From a virus, in the IMG/VR virus record IMGVR_UViG_3300028581_000244, positions 1-23,893 of that record: a stretch of 23,893 bases of DNA. One strand, 5' to 3'. The position numbers and the translations under genes were made by a program. This document shows, one piece after another, positions 1 to 6,309 of the stretch. Under the pieces are notes generated by a model. The model was not told where the DNA came from, searched no databases, and saw nothing but the letters and a program-made list of their open reading frames with translations. How positions within the stretch are numbered: the stretch's first letter is position 1; the number at the start of each line of letters is the position of its first letter.

Positions 1-2
1 GT

Positions 3-2465
3 TTAGACTATGAGTTTAGACTAATGGCTCAATTACTTACGGATAATAGATTTGCCAATTCAATTGTTGATATTGTAGATGCTAATTACTTTAGTGACCC
101 ATATCTTAGAGTAATAGCTGCTGCCATAAAAGAAGCCAAAGAAAAAGATGATATTGTTCCTGATTTAGGAAGTGTTAAAATTAGACTGTTAGCCGATGTG
201 ACAGAGGATTTACAAAGAAAGTATATCCTAACACAGCTTAGCAAGGTTCAAGAGGCTAGTTCTTATGATGCTCTTAAAATACAAGACATCGCTATGAAGT
301 TTTGTAAACAACAAGAGTTGAAGAAATCCATCAAACAGATTCAAAAAATAATTGATATTGGTGACATTGAAAACTACGAACAATGTGAAACAATACTTAG
401 AAAAGCATTGGAGCATGGCGACAATAAGGATGACGGCATGGATGTTTTCGATAATATCAAAGATGTTTTGGTTGATGACTTTAGAAAACCAATAAGAACT
501 GGCATAAAAGGCTTGGATGAAGTAATGGATGGTGGCTTATCTAAAGGTGAATTGGCTGTAATATTGGCACCGTTTGGTGTCGGTAAAGCACAGCCATTAT
601 TTTCTAATATATTAACACCTAATGGTTGGGTAACTATGGGTGATATTAATTTAGGTGACTATGTTATTGGCAGGGACGGAAAACCAACCAAAGTTATTGG
701 TACATTCCCACAAGGAAAAAGACCTATATACGAAGTTAAATTTAACGATGGTACTAAAACATTATGTGATGCTGAGCATTTATGGTCTGTAAACACAATT
801 AATCAAAGAAATAGAAAAACAAAAAAAGATGGTAAACAAATTTATTTACAATCTGATAATTCATTTAAAGTTGTAAAAACTATTGATATGATTAATAGTG
901 TTAAAGTTTGGAATGGAAGACGATTGAATTATAAAATACCCAATGTATCACCAATCGAATTCATAAAAAAAGATTTGATTATTGACCCTTATTTATTAGG
1001 TGTTATATTAGGTGATGGGTGTATTACATCATCTAATCAGCCGAATTTTGTTACCAAAGATGAAGAAATAATTACTGAGGTTGCTAAAATTTATAACAAC
1101 TTATCAATTAAAGAACAAATTAGAGATATTGAAAAAGAAATTAATGGTGAATTAGTTTTAGTTAAACGCTATTTAAAAAAGGTTTCATTATTAGGGATTA
1201 AAGATTCTTTAATCGAATTAGACTTATACGGAACTAATTCTAAAACTAAGTTTATCCCACAAAACTACCTTTATTCTTCTATATCTGATAGAGTTAGCCT
1301 ATTACAAGGTTTAGTTGATACAGATGGGTATATTGATGAGCATAGAATAGAGATTTCAACAACATCTGAACAGTTATCTAAAGATATTAGAGAATTAGTT
1401 TTATCTTTAGGTGGTAGAGTTTCAATTTCTGAAAAGATTGGAAAATATGGTGATAATATTTGTAATAATTATTATCGTATTTCCTTTAGTTTCCCAGATA
1501 ACGGAATTATACCAAGTAGGTTAAGTAGAAAACTAAATAAATTTAAAAATAGAACTAAGTATTCTAATAATAAATTTATTAAATCAATCGAGTATTACGG
1601 TGAAGAAGAAGCTAAATGTATTATGGTGGAAAACCCAGAACATTTATATGTTACTGATGATTACATCGTCACCCACAACACGACCATGATGACCAAAATT
1701 GCTAACACAGCAATGAACGATGGTTACAGAGTTTTACAAATCTTCTTTGAAGATAACCCAAAGGTAATTCAAAGAAAACATATTTCTTGTTGGACTGGTA
1801 TTGACTTGAATAGCTTATCTTTACATAAAGACGAAATCACGTCTTTATGTGAACACAAGCAAAAAGAGTCAAAAGGTGGAAAAGGTAACTTAAAACTTAA
1901 AAAATTTTCTAGTGATGGGACAACCATACCTATTATAAGACAGTATATCAGGAAAAAAATTGCTGAAGGTTTTAGACCAGACATCGTTCTATTGGATTAT
2001 ATCGACTGTGTTCAACCATCAAGAAAATATGATGATGCGAATGTTGGTGAAGGTAGTGTTATGAGACAATTTGAAGCTATGTTAGGTGAATTAGATATTG
2101 CTGGTTGGACAGCGGTACAAGGAAACAGAAGTTCAATAAAGGCAAACGTAGTAGAAGCAGACCAAATGGGTGGTTCGATTAAAAAAGGTCAGATAGGTCA
2201 CTTTATTGTGTCAATCGCAAAAACTCTAGACCAAAAAGAAAATGGAACTGCAACAATGGCCATACTTAAATCACGTTTTGGTAAGGATGGTATTATCTTT
2301 GAAGATATAACCTTTGACAATGCTAGGATTCAGATAGATATGGGCCAAAGTAAAGGAGCAAGAACCCAAACTGAATACAAAAAAGATGTCGAAACTAACG
2401 ACCAAGCAAGGGTAAATGAAGTTTTAGCCAGTACAAAAAGAAAAGCGGTTATAAACGAAGAATAA
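3..2465 (+). CDS. Replicative DNA helicase (DnaB/T4 gp41-like) containing an intein; 5' end probably outside the window
   Basis: Hexameric helicase that would unwind phage DNA at the fork. The first ATG in the window is at 24, giving 813 residues (numbering used here). The frame is open to the left edge and reads LDYEFRL before that Met, which suits the helicase N-domain, so the true start is probably just upstream. After removal of the intein (residues 189-552) about 449 residues remain, a normal gp41/DnaB length. The N-terminal DnaB-N-like region is residues 1-140. Walker A is APFGVGK joined to TTMM after splicing, with Lys188 as the P-loop lysine. Walker B is LLDYID with Asp658. An AVQGNRSS stretch matches the H3 Gln region, and ILKSRFGKDG near the end matches the arginine-finger region. 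nrdB follows after 23 AT-rich bases. The helicase call is firm; whether it is closer to DnaB or gp41 is not decided. Confidence 0.93.
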   Translation, partial: LDYEFRLMAQLLTDNRFANSIVDIVDANYFSDPYLRVIAAAIKEAKEKDDIVPDLGSVKIRLLADVTEDLQRKYILTQLSKVQEASSYDALKIQDIAMKFCKQQELKKSIKQIQKIIDIGDIENYEQCETILRKALEHGDNKDDGMDVFDNIKDVLVDDFRKPIRTGIKGLDEVMDGGLSKGELAVILAPFGVGKAQPLFSNILTPNGWVTMGDINLGDYVIGRDGKPTKVIGTFPQGKRPIYEVKFNDGTKTLCDAEHLWSVNTINQRNRKTKKDGKQIYLQSDNSFKVVKTIDMINSVKVWNGRRLNYKIPNVSPIEFIKKDLIIDPYLLGVILGDGCITSSNQPNFVTKDEEIITEVAKIYNNLSIKEQIRDIEKEINGELVLVKRYLKKVSLLGIKDSLIELDLYGTNSKTKFIPQNYLYSSISDRVSLLQGLVDTDGYIDEHRIEISTTSEQLSKDIRELVLSLGGRVSISEKIGKYGDNICNNYYRISFSFPDNGIIPSRLSRKLNKFKNRTKYSNNKFIKSIEYYGEEEAKCIMVENPEHLYVTDDYIVTHNTTMMTKIANTAMNDGYRVLQIFFEDNPKVIQRKHISCWTGIDLNSLSLHKDEITSLCEHKQKESKGGKGNLKLKKFSSDGTTIPIIRQYIRKKIAEGFRPDIVLLDYIDCVQPSRKYDDANVGEGSVMRQFEAMLGELDIAGWTAVQGNRSSIKANVVEADQMGGSIKKGQIGHFIVSIAKTLDQKENGTATMAILKSRFGKDGIIFEDITFDNARIQIDMGQSKGARTQTEYKKDVETNDQARVNEVLASTKRKAVINEE
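588..1679 (+). mobile_element. Contiguous class 3-type intein with LAGLIDADG homing endonuclease, inserted in the helicase Walker A motif
   Basis: A 364-residue in-frame insertion splits the P-loop between Lys188 and Thr553. It starts AQPLFSNILTPNGW and ends DDYIVTHN before Thr+1, matching intein blocks A and G with terminal His-Asn. Residue 1 is Ala, so the usual N-to-S shift is impossible. By motif alignment the WCT residues of class 3 inteins are all present: Trp254 two residues after the block B His (EHLW), Cys532 in place of the block F Asp (KCIMVENPEH), and Thr550 just before His-Asn. Two dodecapeptide motifs, LLGVILGDG (about 325-333, Asp331) and LVDTDG (about 430-435, Asp434), mark a LAGLIDADG endonuclease that would cut intein-less helicase alleles. 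The intein is visibly more AT-rich and uses more TTA leucines than the surrounding helicase. Splicing activity is inferred. Confidence 0.92.
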
Positions 2466-2488
2466 AAAACAAATTTAAATTATTAAAA

Positions 2489-3442
2489 ATGTATCTAAAA
2501 GATAAAACACTTAAAAAAAGGTATTCCATTTTCCCAATCATTCACAATGACTTGTGGCAAATGTATAAGAAAGCTGAATCACAAACTTGGGTTGCTGAAG
2601 AAACAGATTTGAGTAAGGATAAATTTGATGAGCTAAAAGATAATGAAAAAACTTACCTTAAAAACATTTTGGCTTTCTTTGCCATATCAGATGGGTTGGT
2701 TATTGATAATTTGGCCACAAACTTTCTTAATGAAGTTGAAATATTGGAAGCTCAATATTTTTATGGTCATCAAACGTTTATTGAACAAGTCCACGCAAAT
2801 GGATATTCTCTATTGATTGAAACGTTTATAAAAAATCTTCACGAAAAAGAAGAGCTGTTTAATTCAATGGAAAACAATCAAGCAGTGGCTAAAAAAGCTT
2901 CATGGGCTGAAAACTGGATAAACCATCCATCATTTGCTCATAGATTGGTAGCGTTTGCTTGTATTGAAGGTATCGCATTCTCTAGCGTATTTTCTGGGGT
3001 TTTCTGGTTTAGAAGCAGAAACAAAATGCCAGGTTTAGCTGCAATGAACGAATTAATTTTAAGGGATGAAACATTCCATTATGAATTTGCTATTAATTTA
3101 TATAACAACTATTTGAAAGATGACTATAAGTTGTCAACTGACGAGTTAAGAAAAGTTATATTGGGTTGTTATGAAATTGAAAAAGCTTTTGTTGAAGAAA
3201 GTATGCCAGATGGTTTACAAGGTATTACAAAACAAGACATGGTAAAATATGTCCAATATGTTACGGATATTGTGCTAAACGATTTTGGTTGCCAAAGAGA
3301 ATTTATGGTTAGCAATCCGTTAGAATATATGTCTAGAATTGGATTGTCTTCTAAAAATAACTTCTTTGAAAAGAGAGAAGGTGAATATACCAGAGTAGAC
3401 ATTCCAACAACTATTGATGGTATTTTTGATGAGGAATTTTAA
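2489..3442 (+). CDS. nrdB: Ribonucleoside-diphosphate reductase small (beta) subunit, class Ia
   Basis: Makes the tyrosyl radical that NrdA uses to reduce ribonucleotides to deoxyribonucleotides. At 317 residues it is a slightly short but complete R2. The di-iron ligands are all visible: Asp68, Glu99 and His102 (ExxH), Glu160, Glu194 and His197 (RDETFH). The radical Tyr106 follows in the ExxHxxxY pattern. Sequence around these sites (FFAISDGLV, EAQYFYGHQ, EQVHANGYSLLI) is closer to the eukaryote-type R2 also found in Bacteroidetes than to the E. coli type. The C-terminus, FDEEF, resembles the acidic/aromatic tail with which R2 docks onto R1. It lies between the helicase gene and nrdA, with only 5 bases before the nrdA ATG, so the two subunits are probably translated from one message. 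No disabling change was seen. Confidence 0.97.
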   Translation: MYLKDKTLKKRYSIFPIIHNDLWQMYKKAESQTWVAEETDLSKDKFDELKDNEKTYLKNILAFFAISDGLVIDNLATNFLNEVEILEAQYFYGHQTFIEQVHANGYSLLIETFIKNLHEKEELFNSMENNQAVAKKASWAENWINHPSFAHRLVAFACIEGIAFSSVFSGVFWFRSRNKMPGLAAMNELILRDETFHYEFAINLYNNYLKDDYKLSTDELRKVILGCYEIEKAFVEESMPDGLQGITKQDMVKYVQYVTDIVLNDFGCQREFMVSNPLEYMSRIGLSSKNNFFEKREGEYTRVDIPTTIDGIFDEEF

Positions 3443-3447
3443 ACAAA

Positions 3448-4929
3448 ATGGGAATGAGAATAGTTAAACGAGACAAAACGACACAAGCGTTTATGCCAAA
3501 CAAAATCCTAACTAGGATTAAAACACAATCAACTGGACTAAATGTTGATGCCGATTCTTTATTTTTGGAAGTTATGCCGCTTATAAGCGATAACATTACA
3601 ACAACAGAAATAGATGAAATCATCGCTTTTAAAGCTGCTGATAAAATCATTCAGCATCCAGACTACTCCTTATTAGGTGGTAGAATACTATTAAGTAGAC
3701 AATCAAAATTGGTAGGTAAAGAACTACAACCAATTGATTTGACTTATGACTTTTTTGCTGCGACAACATTTCTTTCGAAGTATTCAAAAAGAGATAACAA
3801 CAAGGCACCAATTGAACTTCCTTCATGCATGTATGAGCGTGTTGCTTATCATTTGCACGATGATGATGAAGAAGCTAGAAAAGAACTTTTAAAAGAATTA
3901 AAAAGCAAAAGAGCCAACTTTGCAACACCAACATATACAAACGCTGGTGTGGACAAAAGAAATGGTATGGTTAGTTGTAATCTAACACATTTGGAAGAAG
4001 ATTCTTTTGAAGGTATTGAAGCTACTTTAACAAAGATAGCGTCTGCATCAAAAGAGGGTTCTGGTATTGGTTTACTTATAGACCCACTTAGAAGCAAAGA
4101 CAGCTTGGTTCATTCATTCCAAGGCAACGCTGGAGGTGTTGTAAGACTTGCAGATATGGTTCAATCAAAAATGCGTTTCTACAAACAAGGCTCACGTTCT
4201 GGAAGTTGCGCTCTTTATTTATCAGTTTGGCATAGAGACATTTTTGATTTCTTAGACCTTACTTTACCAATTGGTGATGAACAATTAAGAACACGTGATT
4301 TATTTACTGCTGTTGTTATAAACGACTTGTTTATGCAAAAGCTTGAAAAAAGTGAAGATTGGTATTTGTTCTGTCCAAATGATATTAATAAAGCTGGTTT
4401 AACACCACTGCATCTTCTTTGGGGTGAAGAATTTGAAACAGAGTATCAAAAAGCGGTTGATTTGGGAATTGGTAAAAAGGTGAATCCAAAAGAAATATTT
4501 GACGCCATAATTAAAGCACAAGTTGAAAGTGGCAGACCGTATGTTATGTTTAAAGACAATGCGAACAAAAGAAATATGCAATCCAATATAGGCCCTATTT
4601 GTCAATCCAACTTGTGTTGTTTAAATGGTGAATCAATTATAACAATCATTAATGAAAACGGTGGTATTGAAAAAATAACTATGGAAGAAGTAGTTAAACT
4701 TTATGAAAAACATAAAAATATTTTAGTTTTAAGTCAAGATAATACTTTTCAACCAATATTAGGTGCTATAAAAACTAAAGATAATGCTGAAGTACTTGAA
4801 ATTATTGATGAAGAAAAAAATGTTAGGATTATTTGTACACCAGACCATAGGATATTCACTAAAAATAGAGGTTATGTAATGGCTTGTGATTTACTAGAGG
4901 ATGATGAGTTAGATACAAATTTTAATTAA
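3448..4929 (+). CDS. nrdA: Ribonucleotide reductase large subunit, N-terminal part fused to an N-intein fragment
   Basis: First piece of a fractured class Ia R1 gene, 493 residues. Residues 3-90 form an ATP-cone (IVKRDKTTQAF...KIL). The R1 barrel follows, with redox Cys177 in MVSCNL (counterpart of E. coli Cys225) and the active-site run QSNLC ending at Cys390. This is the NxCxE thiyl-radical cysteine (E. coli Cys439), with Asn388 matching Asn437. From Cys391 the protein changes into an N-intein that ends at a TAA stop. On its own this chain lacks half the barrel and must be joined to the product of 6211-7299. The start is ATG 3448, with ATG 3454 as an equally reasonable alternative. In Aeromonas phage Aeh1 an endonuclease insertion also divides nrdA, but there the halves associate without splicing; here intein motifs point to trans-splicing. 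Confidence 0.95.
   Translation: MGMRIVKRDKTTQAFMPNKILTRIKTQSTGLNVDADSLFLEVMPLISDNITTTEIDEIIAFKAADKIIQHPDYSLLGGRILLSRQSKLVGKELQPIDLTYDFFAATTFLSKYSKRDNNKAPIELPSCMYERVAYHLHDDDEEARKELLKELKSKRANFATPTYTNAGVDKRNGMVSCNLTHLEEDSFEGIEATLTKIASASKEGSGIGLLIDPLRSKDSLVHSFQGNAGGVVRLADMVQSKMRFYKQGSRSGSCALYLSVWHRDIFDFLDLTLPIGDEQLRTRDLFTAVVINDLFMQKLEKSEDWYLFCPNDINKAGLTPLHLLWGEEFETEYQKAVDLGIGKKVNPKEIFDAIIKAQVESGRPYVMFKDNANKRNMQSNIGPICQSNLCCLNGESIITIINENGGIEKITMEEVVKLYEKHKNILVLSQDNTFQPILGAIKTKDNAEVLEIIDEEKNVRIICTPDHRIFTKNRGYVMACDLLEDDELDTNFN
4618..4926 (+). mobile_element. N-terminal half of a split (class 1) intein in NrdA
   Basis: The 103 C-terminal residues of the first NrdA piece (391-493) have N-intein features: Cys1 in CLNGESIITI (block A) and a TxxH block B motif in ICTPDHRIFTKNRGYV. 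The fragment ends at a stop after DDELDTNFN with no endonuclease domain. Length and sequence resemble the N-halves of naturally split inteins such as NrdJ-1, recalled from memory. It should pair with the C-half at 6211-6309. Confidence 0.93.
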
Positions 4930-4937
4930 TAAAAAAA

Positions 4938-4982
4938 AAATATACAGTACATAGTATAAAGTACACTATGTACTGTATATTT
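4938..4982 (+). promoter_or_regulatory. Long perfect inverted repeat (hairpin) in front of the homing endonuclease gene
   Basis: An 18-base arm (4938-4955, core ATATACAGTACATAGT) is the exact reverse complement of 4965-4982, with a 9-base loop. It starts 8 bases after the nrdA-N stop, is preceded by a run of ten A at 4931-4940, and ends 6 bases before the likely endonuclease ATG at 4989. It could limit endonuclease translation by structuring the initiation region, as RNA hairpins do for I-TevI in T4. It could also weakly terminate transcription; the downstream T tract is poor on the + strand, while the A run would be a T run on the other strand. Which role applies is not decided by sequence. 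Confidence 0.75.
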
Positions 4983-4988
4983 ATTAAT

Positions 4989-6188
4989 ATGAGATATTAT
5001 ATTTACATTTTATTAGATGATAGAGTAATGGGTGATTATAGTAATAATTATTCTGAAATAAATTACAAACCTTTTTATATAGGTAAAGGTGATTATAACG
5101 CTAAAAATAATAGAAAACGACATTTAACACATTATATTGATGTATTAAAAGATAATCGCAGTAGTAAAATAAACCCACATAAAACTAATACGATTAAAAA
5201 ATTAATTGGATTAGGTTTCAAACCTAACTTTAAGGTTATATTTGAAACAGATAATGAAGATGAAGCTTTTAAAGTTGAGAAAGAATTAATTGGTTATTAT
5301 GGTCGATTTACTGAAGGTGGTTTATTAACTAATATTGTTATAGGTGGAACTGGTGGTGATACTTTTAATAATAATCCTAAAAAAGAAGAAATAAGGGAAA
5401 AACATAGTGAAAATACTAAAGGTAGTAAAAACCCTATGTATGGTAGACCAATAGAAATTAATCCATCTTATTTAGCTAAAATTAATGGAGTTCATTGGAA
5501 TAAAGGTAAGAAATTTACTAAAGAGCGTATAGATAATATGAAAGAAAATTTTAAATCTAGAGTTAAACGTTTAATAGTTATGATTGATTCTAAAACATTA
5601 GAAGAAATAGATATTTTAAATATTAATGATATACTTAATAAATATGAATTTAAAACTAAATCATTAATATACCGATGTATTAAATATGGTGGTACATATA
5701 AAGGCTATTATTTTAGATACAATGATAGTGAATTAGTCTATAGTAAAACTAAACGGTCAGATTATAAAAAACCTACTGATGATTCATCCAGAGGGTTTAA
5801 AACAACTAAAAATGGTATTATTAGAATTTCTAAATTAGTTTATTACAAAAAAGATATTGATAGTAATATAGAATTAGTTTTCAATAATGTATTTGAAGCT
5901 AGTGAACAAATCGGTTTAAACCCAACTGTAATCAGAAGAAAATGTAAAAATAACAACACTTTTATTGATATTTTTAGATGGGAGAATGAAGAATACACAT
6001 TTGATATTAAAAAAGGTAACAATCAACGAAAAGTGAGAAGGATTGATAATAACGGTGATATTATCGAGTTTGATTCATTAAAATCAGCTGCTGAATATAT
6101 AGATGGTAAAATAACATCTGTATTAGCAGTATGTAAAGGTAGAAATAAAACTTATAAAGGTTTTAAATTTGAATATATAAATAATTAA
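4989..6188 (+). CDS. Free-standing GIY-YIG homing endonuclease with NUMOD/IENR-type DNA-binding modules
   Basis: 399 residues from ATG 4989. An in-frame ATG at 4968 adds 7 residues but lies inside the hairpin arm and before the conserved YYIYIL, so 4989 is preferred. The N-terminal nuclease domain (about 1-110) shows YYIYILLD and KPFYIGKG (the GIY and YIG halves), basic RKRH at 42-45, and EKELIGYYGR with probable catalytic Glu97. A NUMOD3-like stretch follows (GSKNPMYGRP), then probable NUMOD1/IENR1-like modules, the last reading RRIDNNGDIIEF...SAAEYI...GFKFEY at the C-terminus. The gene sits between the two halves of a split intein in nrdA and probably cuts uninterrupted nrdA, thereby spreading the whole insertion. 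It is strongly AT-rich (9 G/C in the 60 bases 5581-5640, against 18 in 6841-6900 of nrdA-C), suggesting recent arrival. The target site is not known. Confidence 0.93.
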   Translation: MRYYIYILLDDRVMGDYSNNYSEINYKPFYIGKGDYNAKNNRKRHLTHYIDVLKDNRSSKINPHKTNTIKKLIGLGFKPNFKVIFETDNEDEAFKVEKELIGYYGRFTEGGLLTNIVIGGTGGDTFNNNPKKEEIREKHSENTKGSKNPMYGRPIEINPSYLAKINGVHWNKGKKFTKERIDNMKENFKSRVKRLIVMIDSKTLEEIDILNINDILNKYEFKTKSLIYRCIKYGGTYKGYYFRYNDSELVYSKTKRSDYKKPTDDSSRGFKTTKNGIIRISKLVYYKKDIDSNIELVFNNVFEASEQIGLNPTVIRRKCKNNNTFIDIFRWENEEYTFDIKKGNNQRKVRRIDNNGDIIEFDSLKSAAEYIDGKITSVLAVCKGRNKTYKGFKFEYINN

Positions 6189-6210
6189 TAATTAATAAAA
6201 AATAAATAAT

Positions 6211-6309
6211 ATGATTAAAATTAATAAATTAGAAAAAACTATGGATGTGTATGACATTCAAGTTGAGAATACTAACAATTTTTATGCTAATAATATATTA
6301 GTTCATAAT
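6211..6309 (+). mobile_element. C-terminal half of a split (class 1) intein in NrdA
   Basis: 33 residues beginning MIKINKLEK, with block F VYDIQVENTNNFY and block G NNILVHN, immediately before Cys+1 of the extein. Terminal His-Asn, the block F Asp (DVYD) and Cys+1 are all as expected for a canonical class 1 intein. The length of about 35 residues is typical of naturally split C-inteins. Stop-to-start distance from the N-half (4930-6210) is occupied entirely by the hairpin and endonuclease gene. Confidence 0.93.

Noticed and set aside
4968-4988. ATG 4968 as start of the GIY-YIG gene
   Set aside because: It lies in the right arm of the hairpin, and the added residues MYCIFIN precede the MRYYIYIL family start. 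ATG 4989 is the better choice.
4618-6309. A self-splicing intron carrying an endonuclease in nrdA
   Set aside because: The flanks are translated and carry protein-splicing motifs with correct Cys1, TxxH, HN and Cys+1, and each half has its own stop or start. No intron core is needed.
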